Below, piece after piece: positions 38,091 to 48,623 of a stretch of 64,000 bases of DNA. Position numbers and translations under genes: made by a program. Below the pieces are notes generated by a model. It saw nothing but the letters and a program-made list of their open reading frames with translations, ran no database searches and was not told the DNA's origin. Position 1 is the first letter of the stretch; each line of letters starts with the position of its first letter. The stretch comes from Paragonimus skrjabini miyazakii (Eukaryota; Platyhelminthes; Trematoda; Plagiorchiida; Troglotrematidae): NCBI GenBank assembly GCA_014338405.1, contig JTDE01000131.1:135832-199831 (forward strand), read 5' to 3'.

Positions 38091-38365
38091 TGCTTTTCAA
38101 GTCCCAGCAATGTCGAAGATATATACTACTGACGAGCTCTAATGAGAGCGAAACTCGAGTCTAGTTCTTCTTTTCGAGAGGGACCGACTGGAAAGTCTAT
38201 GGGAATGCGACAGCTGCGATCACTTGTGGGTGATGTTCAATCTACATGGAAACCAAAATCCCCTACTACTAATCGGTAATCAAATACCGCTCAAAAAGTC
38301 AATTATTTCTGTGATTTCAACTTGCAGAGAAGTCCAAGTCGAGAGAGAACTGACAGAAACAACTT
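38091..38365 (+). mobile_element. hammerhead element, right copy extending past the tail
   Basis: Plus-strand copy beginning within a B-box-like remnant (TTTTCAAGTCCCAGCA) and carrying ribozyme and tail. It then runs about 110 bases more through AAACCAAAATCCCCTACTAC, AATCAAATACCGCTCAA, TTTCTGTGATTTCAACTTG and AGTCCAAGTCGAGAG. These post-tail segments match, in the same order, the pre-tRNA region of the copy at 12.89-12.98 kb. This is the clearest evidence that the family is circularly permuted. About 55 bases of unrelated sequence separate it from the inverted partner. Confidence 0.88.
38123..38167 (+). ncRNA. hammerhead ribozyme with weakened stem I
   Basis: The core CTGACGA, GAAA and GTC and a perfect stem II (GCTCT/AGAGC) are kept, with predicted cleavage after C38161. 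Stem I is reduced to four pairs (ACTA/TAGT) because the outer GC/GC positions have changed on both sides (AT before, TC after). Activity is likely lower than in the other copies. Confidence 0.8.
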
Positions 38366-41300
38366 GGATATATATGTTTGTGTGTCAACTGAATGTTTGT
38401 TGAGCATACAGATCTACTGTCAGAATAAGGCTGTCATGGGGATAGTTGTTAATACAATATTTCAAGGGGTCTTCTCAAACCTCGCTTTTGTTTACGTTAG
38501 ATTGTAAAGACATTCTAGGCTTTTTTGCCTTCAGTGAATTTTTTCACACGCGCCTATCTCAACTGGTTTATTTCGCTAAATAGTTTTGAAAGTTTTATGA
38601 AAAGCCGGTCTTAACTGAAGATGAAAAAGTCCACAAGTTGCAGTTTACCAAAAGTAAAACAACGCTTCAACATTGTGTTTCCAATCAATCTTTAAGTAAT
38701 CTAAGCGGTTCTAGCCTTCTTCTTGAAGGAAAAAGAATTAATCGTTTAAACCAATACGTCTTAACACAAAGGCGAATTAGTTCCTTCTAACAAGCCGGAA
38801 CTAACGTGATAAAATAAAATAAATTAGATTACTTTTAACTCAATAATTTGACCGCCAACAAGAGTAGCAGTTTTATCCACTGGTCTGATCTTGAATAAAC
38901 CAGTGAGTATTTTCACAGTATAAGTATGATCTTTGCATACGAATCGATGTCACACATAGATTAACGCATCAAACACAAAATGTTCCATTCCTAAACCCAG
39001 TTAGCAAAAATGAATTCGTGCAAATCTTGTCAGTTGGAATGAATATTTGTTGTGGTGAATTGCGACCGATTGGATAGCGTAAAAATTGAAATTCATTTTG
39101 GTTTTTCTTTTTCGTAACTTGAACCATATATCATTTACGTTCTACTTCTTCGCTGATCAAAAGTTTTTGCGGGAATATAACGTACTTACTCAAAATAATA
39201 ACTAGTTTATATGCTGTCATATACATCAATGTTGATAAGAGAACAAAAACTATTTCAATTTCTCCGATAAATAATAAATCAGAAGAAGCTCGTGTGGATA
39301 ACAACACACTGTTATAAGAAGATTGAAAATCTTGGTGATTTGTTTGTTTTATTATAGCGTAAGAACGTGTTTCTTACGTTAATATTCGGATAGCTCAGAA
39401 GTTAGAGTGATAATTTAAAAAAGTCACGTTATGTTAAACCTTTTAAGGTTGAACCTACCTTGTTGAAAATTAAATTTTACGGTAACGTCCTGGTGCGATC
39501 TCATGGGCTTTTTGATGTAAGTGAAGTTGTAAAGACACATTTTAGGTGTATCTTTTGTCGGTTAACACGAAGTTAACTTCAGTTGATAATTTTACCATTA
39601 ACGTTTTCTACGTCGCACATTTTTTAGAATTTGTAAACGTAATACCCGTATTAATCATAGTATTTCTGTTCACAAAATGGTAAATCGAAAGTCATTTAAA
39701 CTGTTCGATTACATGCATAGAGATCAACAATTAACAAATAGGCGTATTTATATCTATTGATTACGGTTTTGCTTTAGAAAGTCATAACTAGGCGTTGGTG
39801 GACGCTCATTAGCCAGCTACAAAGGACCAGTTGAATTCAACTCATTGAAACCAAGTGCAGACGTTTTGATGATAGTCTACCATTAGAGAAGCCAGGTCCC
39901 ATTTGAGAAAAACTGGTCATATTTTGGCTTATTTATCAATATTTATCCAAAACGTGGTCATGGACCTGCTAAGCTACAATTCAACAGGCGCGCCATTTTT
40001 GATGTTTATAGGCCATTCGTAGATCCATTTATTTCTGACAAAATATATGCAGTTTGGTTTGTTTTTATACAGGAAACAAACATTACTTAAATATCTGCAT
40101 CTAATTTATTGGGTGTTCAACTGTATTCAGATTCAAATATTGTAAGTTTTAACAGTGAGAGGATTTCAACATGCAACATGGCATAATTTATTATACGAGT
40201 AGCCAATAAAAACATTCTAAGTGAAAGATTTTGAACGTTTGGCACAAGATTGGAATGAAACTTTAATAAGGCGAGATTATACATGAATCTTATCAATGAC
40301 TAAAACAGCAAACCCTTTAGATGGACATATTTATTTAAGCTCAGGTTAGCTAGTTCCATGCCACATTTTAATTATATAAACTAGAACACACCTGTGTGTT
40401 CGAATCGTTCCATAAATTTTCGTTTCATTAAGGCGATGTAACAAATCTTGATTTAATTGAGTTTAACATATAGCCATTGCAATCTTTCCCACAATTCTTC
40501 CCAGTAGGTGGTTCCAAAATGTTTTGTCTCCGGGATATGCGTAACACAAATTTTGATGTAAAACATGGAGATGCTTCATTTTGCTTTTTGAGAGGTATAA
40601 GAACGTGATTCGAGTTTCAAAGACCTGGTCTAAATAAATGGTTTAATCCATCCAAATCTTTGTATAAAAATCACTCATTGATATATCAATTACTCTGCTA
40701 AGTACTCCGCGTCGGGGCAGGTTTTGAAAACGGAGATTCTAGTATTTGGCGAATGTATGCGTAAATGCCATCCTGAGCTCCCTACAATAACTGTTTTTAT
40801 GTCGGTCCAATTCCAGGGGTTTGTGTGAAAAATCAGTCGTCGAAAGGTGCATTGCGCAGGTTGTCTGCTGAACCTTCTGATTTGTCCGCAAGTCTTATAT
40901 ACTTGTCAAGAAATACATTCGCTTTGTTTTTGCCAGTATACTAGTAACAGAACACTGACAGCTCTCTGAGGTTGATATATATTTTTACATCTACAGACAC
41001 TGATATTTGCGTCATTACAACTCTAACCAAACTCCACTCTTTTGTAAGAGATGAATGCTGTTAGAGTTAGCTGTCAACGCAATCAGCAGTTTCAATATGT
41101 GCGCTTTAAACATCTGTGAGCCGGACAAGTGAGCAGTTGTACACCAGAGCAGAGACTTACTTTTGCTTGTGTAGAAAATATGGTAAACAGCAAGCAGCAA
41201 CGCGATTTTCACAAATATTGTTAAAAAAACACTAAGATTTTCTGATAGACGGTCAGGTTGTCTTTCAGTGACTGATATTTTGAAGCTAGCTATCTTCAGA

Positions 41301-42066
41301 TTGAATACAACCCACACTTTTCAGATTGTGTTCAACCCACGTTCAAGCGTAGCGTCCGCAGTTTGATAACTATTTTGAATGATCCACTTGAAAAGGGAGA
41401 CCTAGATTCTTGTTTTGTTCGTGTCACAGATCACCAGCAGTATATATCCAAGACAGGGCCACAAATTGCACTCTGGTTACCGTTTGTGAAAACAGAATAA
41501 TAACCACAACTCCGGCAATACCACGACGCACGGTTAAACAACCGTTTTCGACGGATCAGCAGAAACTCATTTGTCAAATTGCTTGATAACATTAACGACA
41601 GAAAACGGGGAGACCTTCTTTTCACTCCAGTCAATTAGTCACTGATTGGAAACGTCTCACTCAGCTTGAATTAATCTCCTCAACGAAATATCAAAGCAAT
41701 GTTTGATTTGACGCCTAAATTTTAGAGACTGAAAATATTTCATATTGAACGCCACATTCGCCAGAATACAGATAGTCTAGCCGCCCCTAAATAGCAGTCG
41801 ATTTTCTATCGAGGCAGTTAAGGAAGTACCATGCAAGTTATTTCGATAAGCAGGCAGCTTTGTCTTCTGTCAATCTTGATTTCAGTTTTTTATTTCAATT
41901 CAGTATGATATATAAGCATCAGCATTACACTAAACCACTGGTAAGCAGTTTTTGTTGTTATCAGTTGAACGCAAATCACAACTGGGCGCATGTAGCTTAT
42001 CTCCATAGAATTTGCAGTCCGTTTCTTCAAAACGAGACATTATACTCGAGTTACTTCTTCGTTAGT
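38366..42066. other. no recognised gene, 38.4-42.1 kb
   Basis: Only chance-length open frames and one small diverged tandem duplication at 41293-41341 were seen. Confidence 0.5.
41293..41341. repeat. diverged tandem duplication, about 24-bp unit x2
   Basis: Two adjacent units share TTCAGATTG and CAACCCAC in register (41293-41317 and 41318-41341). Confidence 0.6.
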
Positions 42067-42356
42067 GCACATCAGTGATTAATATCATAGCTGGAGTCAG
42101 TAAGTTCAATAATTTCCGTGATTTTAACTTGAAGAAAAGTTCAAATCTTAGAGTCGTAAACTGGAGTTAACAGAGGAGTCAATGTTTCTCTTCTAGAGGC
42201 GATCAGGCAACCTGAGCATTTAACTATGATGATGAGTTAGCCGTTTCAATGTCAGGTCAGTGGCACAGTAGTCCACACGGTCGGTTGCTGCTCGGTTAGA
42301 GTTCTATCACTGGTCCCGGCAAGAGTGCGCACTAGTGACAGACTCAGAGGCAGCAA
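42067..42356 (+). mobile_element. hammerhead element, old degenerate copy
   Basis: Recognisable by ordered matches to the 12.89-13.28 kb copy: CATCAGTGATTAA, TTCCGTGATTTTAACTTG, CTGGAGTTAACAG, TAGAGGCGATCAGGCAACCT and GAGCATTTAAC, then GTCAGGTCAGTGGCACAGTA. The ribozyme region (GCGCACTAGTGACAGA...GCAAAACCTGGCTC) has lost the CTGACGA and GAAA cores. The A box is altered (TGGCACAGTAG, 42261-42271). It is clearly older than the 43.3 kb copy less than 1 kb away, so insertion of this family spans a long time. Confidence 0.75.
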
Positions 42357-43231
42357 AACCTGGCTCAAAAGCCAAGAAAATATTCATGAAATAACTAAAA
42401 ACAGAAACCAATATTTATCGAAACATTGTTCGTTTTCCATTCATAAATTTAACAATGAAACAATTTCGGAAAATTGTTTCGGAATATTTTTTAACTTGGT
42501 ATAAAATGGAACTAACTGATTTCTTTTGCAAACCCCAACTTAACTGAAGGCAAATAAACAAAAACGTAAGAAGTTTCCGGTCACGTGTGAGGTGCGATCG
42601 CCATGCAACTATTGTCGATATACTTACACCAAACCTTACGCGATCGAAAGAATTCCTTTTTATAACTTCCCTTCTTTTTTGCTAAATGACACTTCATGTC
42701 TTTTCAAAGCTATTTAATTATAGGCAATGGTTTGCAAGATTATCACACTAGATCCGTTGGCTGAGTAAAGTTGTATAACATATTTTTCCCAAAAGTTTTT
42801 CTCACAATAACGTCACAATTAAACCTTTATAAATATATTTATGCTTACAAATCGGATCTTTCGTTAATAATTTAAGGTTCACTTAATACAGTACTCCTCT
42901 TGTGACATCAACATACCAAATAAAACATTACAGAATTTTGTATTATCCACTAACTTATAACGTAGATACAGGCATTTCAGAAATCTTTCTCTACGGATTT
43001 GTGATCAGTTATTTATGGTCGATAGGTTTCGGTACATATAATCACGAAGTTCAAGACGGTCCTTGCCGATTCAAGTTGTCTCGTTCTACAAATTGTTTAA
43101 CTTACCAACAGGAATAGTGGGCGTAAAAAAGTAGACAGAAGTTCAAACGTACAGCCTTAATATCAACATGCAATGATTGTTTAAGTTGGAGCTGTCTTGT
43201 ACATAGTATTCATGGTGGATTGAAGGCTTAT
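42357..43231. other. no recognised gene, 42.4-43.2 kb
   Basis: AT-rich sequence between two hammerhead elements. I see nothing in it beyond a chance open frame at 42902-43117. Confidence 0.5.
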
Positions 43232-43309
43232 GATTCTGAACAGTACTCACATGCGAAAGTGGTTGAGCGTTCACATATGATAATTCGGTTGTGCCTAACA
43301 TGAGGTCAG

Positions 43310-43364
43310 TGGCGCAATGCTAAACAAGGTTGCCTCATGAACAGCATGACCGTGGTTCAAGTCC
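43310..43364 (+). promoter_or_regulatory. Pol III A and B boxes (A box degraded)
   Basis: TGGCGCAATGC at 43310-43320 is an A box with two changes from the TGGCGCAGTGG seen in other copies. The B box GGTTCAAGTCC at 43354-43364 is unchanged. The same CAT-containing anticodon-like loop lies between them. Confidence 0.65.
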
Positions 43365-43382
43365 CGGCAGCGGCGATGATAT

Positions 43383-43427
43383 GCACTACTGACGAGCTCT
43401 AATGAGGGCGAAACTCGAGTCTAGTGC
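43383..43427 (+). ncRNA. type I hammerhead ribozyme
   Basis: Stem I is GCACTA/TAGTGC with six pairs. The CTGACGA and GAAA cores are intact. Stem II is GCTCT/AGGGC with one U-G pair and an AATG loop. Minimal stem III and the GTC triplet are present, with predicted cleavage after C43421. Of the solitary copies this is the only intact ribozyme. Confidence 0.9.
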
Positions 43428-43504
43428 TTCTTTTCGAAAGGGGCCGATTGGAAAGTCTATGGGGATGCGACAGCTGCAATCAATTGTAGGTGATGTTCAA
43501 CCTG

Positions 43505-44439
43505 AAAAATAATGTGAACTATCTTGTATATATTTGACGGAATCTAACAACTGGACTGCATAAAACTTACCAAGGAAAAGGCTTAATCAATTGGACAAGG
43601 TGAGTTCTGTTACTGTCAAGTTCCCTGTAATCTTTTGCGAGAGATTATCCCACTTTTGCAAAGGAGTAAACAATATTGAGCCCACTTTACTCGGAAAAAG
43701 TTTTCGAAATTTCCCGTTTTTGAATCTTTAACTGGGAAGTATCGACCAAACGGCTGAGATATTTTGCTTAAGATCATTTTAGCAGCGTGCCGTAAACAAG
43801 CTATGAGATATCTAACACGAATTGCGGTCACTCGAGCGGAGTTTTTTCTCAAAAGCTCATATATCCAAATCGACATTAATGTATCCTGATTATTGTGAGT
43901 GCATTTACATTTCCCACCCTGAGATAACTCCATTCGCATAAGTATGATGAGAAGATGAAAATACTGCAGAAGCTTAGATGAGAATGCCTTGTAAGTCATT
44001 TAACCGAATGTGCCAACCTATTTTAGACAACATTTTTCTCCACTTTGGATTTAAATTAGATCACACTGCGCATATTAAGTAATATTTAATGAGCTCAGTT
44101 AATTGTCTGTTTGTTCAGTTCATTCATTTGACAGCCTAATAAATAACATCAATTCAATAAGATTCGCATACACGTCACCCACAACGGACAACACTGTGTT
44201 TCACGATTTCACAATACATAATGTGGTTCCGTGTTGCTCATTAGGCTAACATCCCACGGGGAATAGAGATTATAGACGGGCATTTGATACATGATATCCT
44301 GTAATATCATTCACAAACGATATATAGTTCTTATCTGGAACAACAAGAAAATTGGTGGTGTAGAATTTAGGTGGACTAGAAGTGCATTTCGTTGGGTGAA
44401 AACAGGATTTGTACCGAGGTCAATTACTTCATGATACTG
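43505..44439. other. no recognised gene, 43.5-44.4 kb
   Basis: Contains a minus-strand open frame of 127 codons (43616-43999, starting with ATG). It is the longest non-transposon frame in the window, but its residue mix is nondescript and its length is near the chance maximum for 64 kb at this composition. No motif is recognised. Confidence 0.45.
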
Positions 44440-44825
44440 GAACAAAGCTGTGAGAAGACGAACATTGGTAGATGCTGGTTCGTTAGTTCCAAATAATCGA
44501 AAGCACGGGAAACTTCAAATCTAACGTCTACAGTACTTGGGGGGTATGATCAAAGAAACCATCATTAACAAAATCGTCCAATCGTGCGGTCTGAATGACA
44601 GTCACTGCGACTCAGGATCATGGCAACCTGAGATTAACAAATAATTCTTTTTGTACACACAACACAGGTTTGAACTGGTTTATCGCGACGGATTCACCAA
44701 ATTTTAAGAACCGTGGGTTGTGGTGGCGTACTATGATGGTGACGGCAGAGGACACGTTGTGGCCAGTTGTCAGGACGTGTCGTCCGATCGACGAAGCTGG
44801 GGACATACGATTCTCTGTCACAACG
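44440..44825 (-). mobile_element. Penelope-like element, inverted 3'-end copy
   Basis: The minus strand carries the last part of the PLE reading frame (44618-44825) and its 3' region to an end at 44440. It is a near-perfect reverse complement of 45089-45472. Both arms stop matching well at the same outer point, just after AGCTTTGTTC, so they share a 3' terminus. This copy is truncated 5' just inside the endonuclease domain. Confidence 0.88.
44618..44825 (-). pseudogene. PLE GIY-YIG endonuclease, C-terminal fragment (inverted copy)
   Basis: Encodes the same C-terminal stretch as the plus-strand copy, from VVTENRM to the stop after NLRLP, identical residue for residue in the frames compared. 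Features include SSIGRHVLTTGH, NPRFLKF, GESVAI with the likely catalytic Glu, and PVLCVQKEL. The YIG half is absent. The frame remains open upstream to 44872 only by reading the antisense of spacer sequence. Confidence 0.85.
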
Positions 44826-44867
44826 ATGTGGACAACCCAACGAATTGTATCATCGCCGAAACATACT

Positions 44868-45294
44868 TTCAACGCAGCCGAATTAAGGGTCGTTAATCAG
44901 ACTCGCAAGATACCTATGCCTAAAATCAAAGGAGATCAACCTATCGGCGCCAAAACACACTGTGTTTACCAATTCTCAAGTAACTGCGGAGAAAGTTACA
45001 TAGGCAGAACCGATAGATCATTGATCTAAAGAATGAAGGAACATGTACCTAATTGGGTTCACAAGCAGGTCTCAAAAACCGGACACAGTAGTCACAGAGA
45101 ATCGTATGTCCCCAGCTTCGTCGATCGGACGACACGTCCTGACAACTGGCCACAACGTGTCCTCTGCCGTCACCATCATAGTACGCCACCACAACCCACG
45201 GTTCTTAAAATTTGGTGAATCCGTCGCGATAAACCAGTTCAAACCTGTGTTGTGTGTACAAAAAGAATTATTTGTTAATCTCAGGTTGCCATGA
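44868..45294 (+). pseudogene. PLE GIY-YIG endonuclease, broken
   Basis: The domain starts around NAAELRVVNQTRKIPMPK. It continues through CVYQF (44961-44975) and the SYIGRT motif, with YIG at 44997-45005, and then KEH. It ends with the C-terminal part containing GESVAI and PVLCVQKEL at 45294. These are the landmark residues of the GIY-YIG nuclease domain that nicks target DNA in endonuclease-positive PLEs. Two lesions are visible: an in-frame TAA at 45027-45029 right after RSLI, and a frame change around 45080-45095, at the inner edge of the inverted repeat. The protein cannot be made intact. A longer open frame starting at 44595 is chimeric: its first part is the antisense of the left PLE copy. 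Confidence 0.88.
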
Positions 45295-45411
45295 TCCTGA
45301 GTCGCAGTGACTGTCATTCAGACCACACGATTGGACGATTTTGTTAATGATGGTTTCTTTGATCATACCCCCCAAGTACTGTAGACGTTAGATTTGAAGT
45401 TTCCCGTGCTT

Positions 45412-45450
45412 TCGATTATTTGGAACTAACGAACCAGCATCTACCAATGT
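45412..45450 (+). other. decayed PLE hammerhead relic
   Basis: At the position matching the ribozyme of the 33-kb PLE, the words AACGAA, GCATCT and CAATGT are kept, but CTGATGA is replaced by TTATTTG-like sequence and GAAA by GAAC. The fold cannot form. The alignment supports the idea that this PLE lineage carries or carried a hammerhead near its 3' end. The left arm has the same relic on the minus strand. Confidence 0.5.
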
Positions 45451-48400
45451 TCGTCTTCTCACAGCTTTGTTCAAATTACTGAAGGGATATAATTGTTTTA
45501 ATTTCATAGTTCATGATAGTTGAACTCATTAGGTCAAGTGATAGATGGCTAGGGTTTGTACAAATCACGCTTTGGATGCACATTTTTTGTTTGTGGATCA
45601 TAATCATGAACGCCTAAGTTATGGACAACTGCAGCAAACCAAGTTACCAGGAGAGGAATCATCGTTTTAAACTGTCTTCCAAGATCCCGTAGCAGGTGAT
45701 ATGTTTCAGTTGCAAAGCATTCAGGAAGAAACTTATCATTCATGCTGATTTTGTGCAGTGCTCTTTGTGTACCAGCTGGAATTTTTGATTGACGATAGGA
45801 TCTATAACGAGATTTGAAGTGCCATTCGTGATATATACTTACAAAGGAACACGCTGATGTTTGTTTTGAAAGATCTGGTATTGGATTCTACGCTGAGGAT
45901 GGGGATATCTCATGGCGGATAGTTACCACACGTAGGGAGCTTGTACTCATGTAAATCTAATGGATCTTAACTCGGTTAAAATCTGCAAAATATTGTTCTC
46001 CTTGCAGGTGAACGTCGTGAACATGCCGAACCAAGCGATGTTTAAAGAGTGAAATGTTTGCCCAGTTTAATACGGCTAGAAATAATTGCATGCCTATTAA
46101 GCAAACAAATAGCAATATGCGAAGTACATCCTTGAAGCACCCTTAAGAAATAAGCATCTGCGTGCTCACCCACTTCAGATTCTGTGATTGTCAGATTCAC
46201 CAGCGTCGGTAACTTTAAATATAAAACTATGAAACATTAGTTTGACCCACTTAATTCCCCTGGTTTAATGTCTATACCTCCATAATATTACTTACAGACA
46301 AGTTAGAATACTCAGTATTTGTCTTCGGACATATAATCCATTTGGTTATGTACCTAGCATATATCTGTCTGTTATTGCATCACTTTGGAAACAAGTTACT
46401 ATACAAGCATATTTAATTGAACAAACCCTTAAGATGAGTTCACCGTCCGGGTTTTGAACTATTTTTTACAAACCAAATTCCGGCTATATTTTAAAAGGCC
46501 TGCTAATCCAACAGAGAGATTGTCATCATTCTATCTTGCCAAAAATGGGAGGAAATGACGTGGTACAAGTTATTTAAATGAAAAATAGCATGAATTATTC
46601 TGAGTGTGACGATTTATTGAAAACATAGCATGCAATACATTGATAAATTTATGTTGCAGGCAGTAGTATGCATGCTTTGGGCAATGTTAGCGAAAAAATG
46701 TACGAAAAAAATATAAAGCTGATATATGGAACCATTTTTTTCTACTATTGTCAATCACACATAAACTTGTTCCCAGACATTCGGCAGATAAGTTGAGCTA
46801 GTTCTTATTATTTCGTCTGTGGTGAAGCACACCTGATAATGAACCTAATTTCGGTTGGACATAGAGAGTAACCCGCAGCAGTCATTCATTTTTGATAGTT
46901 GTGTAGTTTGTAAGTTGAGTGCTGAAGTAAGTCAGTCAGTGGCCAAAAGTTTCAATGTTCCGGTTTCATCTTCTTTATTACATGCAGTTTAACTAGCGAA
47001 ATAACACGTGATTTAACGCCCGTCGGGAAGTTAAAAAACTAGAGTATTGGCGTGAATTAATGGGAGAATTAGCCTATTTTCACAGGACAGTATCGGAATA
47101 TTTGTGCGTTACTCACAAACAATGGCTGTTGACGGCAAGTTATTAAGAGTACAATAATGTTTGCAGCCGAACCATCACATTCTTTTGCAGTCATGTTTGC
47201 AACAACTTCAAAATTGAAACGATAAGGTGTAAGTTAGTTAATTGTTGACGAGGGCAAATTTGAGGGCAGCTTTTGTTTTTAGGACCAGGCCGCCCTATAC
47301 AAGTACACCTGTCAGATCAACTCAATATGAACGATGGTTATGTTGTCAGATGTGAACGCCCAAGCTGCATACTAGCAATTATTTCATATGTAATATGAAA
47401 AACTTAGGAATGGAGCATTGCGGCTACTGTCATTAGCAGCTTAGTATTAGGACGGACAAAATTTACTTCGATTAAGTTTGCTTATTCAACTCGCAGTCAA
47501 AAGCGTCCACCCGTCCGAAGCACGAGTGTTTGATATGCTTGCAGTGTCGGAAAGTTTTGTATTTAGCCGGCTGACAAACAAAAAATAATTGTGGAACGCA
47601 CTGAGTAAATTACTCAACCATAACATTTCCACTGTCATTTTAGAGAAGGAAAATTTGATAAAAAGTGTTCCAATGAACCGACTTGTTTGGACATGGTGAA
47701 AGATTAAGGATTCAAAAAAGTGATAGCGTCTTGATAAAAACAAGTTTAACGTGCATATGAAATGAGCTAACTGAAGAATTTCGGTTTAACTGGTGAATAT
47801 TTCCAGCAAAGGTGCGTGATGTGGACATCAAACAAAATAATGACCACATTTTTCAACGAATGGCTGAGGTATATATGGGAAAAATGAATTCATTTTTTGG
47901 AAACCACGTACAAAACAAGCAATCTTGCACATTCGATATGGTTTCCAAATAAACTTTCTAAAACTTTTGATGTGAATATGAAAAATGTACAACCTAGCTT
48001 CAATCTGAATCTATAAAGTGGTCAATGATAACGCTTTGATGTACGTTCAGTTCGAAGGTCATGTTACTTCCACTTATTTGCAAACATTAATGTATCGGCC
48101 ATTTAAAGTTTAACCCCCCAGATAATTTATTTTCTTCTGCTTACTGCGACATTCCCCACCTGTTCGGTGAGAAATGGCTGAATATGATTAAAAATGCAAA
48201 CATGATGACTTGCAACATTCAGGACGTCAGTTTTGTGGTTCCTGCAATATCCATCGATGATCATACATCATTCATATTTTCATACCATTTTAAATCACAC
48301 AGCATTGAGGCACCCATGGCTTTCACACCAATGTTCTTTGTAGTTACACTAATCCAAAAGCAAATCAATTTCTCTGGTAAGTAGGCATTTTGAACGGAAG

Positions 48401-48605
48401 ACCAAGGAATCAAAATTGCAATGTTTATGCCCAGTCTAATGCATACGTAATATTACCTCAAATTCAGTAATTCGTTTTAAAAAAACAGTGAAAATAGATC
48501 GATAGGTAACAGTTTTTACCTAACAATCATGCCCACTATGGTTGTCCTAATGGTATGAAAACGTTTTGCCAGACGACTTTTTTCAAAAATGCACTGTGAC
48601 AGTTT

Positions 48606-48623
48606 GTTGGCTATATAGCCAAC
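48606..48623. repeat. perfect 18-bp palindrome
   Basis: GTTGGCTATATAGCCAAC is its own reverse complement. It could be a protein-binding dyad or chance. There is no gene context to choose. Confidence 0.7.

Larger units (their letters stand above)
43232..43504 (+). mobile_element. hammerhead element, best single copy
   Basis: Solitary plus-strand copy with all parts in order: a 5' region (ACTCACATGCGAAAGTGGTT, then GAGCGTTCACATATGATAAT), the tRNA-like module, the ribozyme and a tail ending at GATGTTCAAC. The A box carries two substitutions while the B box is perfect. No poly-A or simple-repeat tail and no obvious target-site duplication were seen by eye. Confidence 0.92.
44440..45472. repeat. 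386-bp inverted repeat with 263-bp spacer
   Basis: Arms 44440-44825 and 45089-45472 are reverse complements with very few differences by eye, such as C versus T near 44599. The spacer 44826-45088 holds the YIG half of the endonuclease in the plus orientation. Confidence 0.9.
44868..45472 (+). mobile_element. Penelope-like element, right copy
   Basis: Plus-strand, 5'-truncated PLE containing the GIY-YIG domain and a 3' region of about 178 bases. With the left copy it forms a head-to-head pair, tails outward. The reverse transcriptase is missing. Upstream of about 44868 the plus strand is spacer and then the antisense of the left copy. Confidence 0.85.

Noticed and set aside
43616..43999. 127-codon minus-strand open frame
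   Set aside because: With about 6-7% stop codons at this composition, a few frames of this length are expected by chance in six frames of 64 kb. No motif or conserved pattern was seen.
47340..47375. Possible tiny hammerhead-element remnant (TCAGATGTGAACGCCCAAGC)
   Set aside because: It resembles the reverse of the GAGCGTTCACATATGA segment over less than 20 bases, which is too short to separate from chance.
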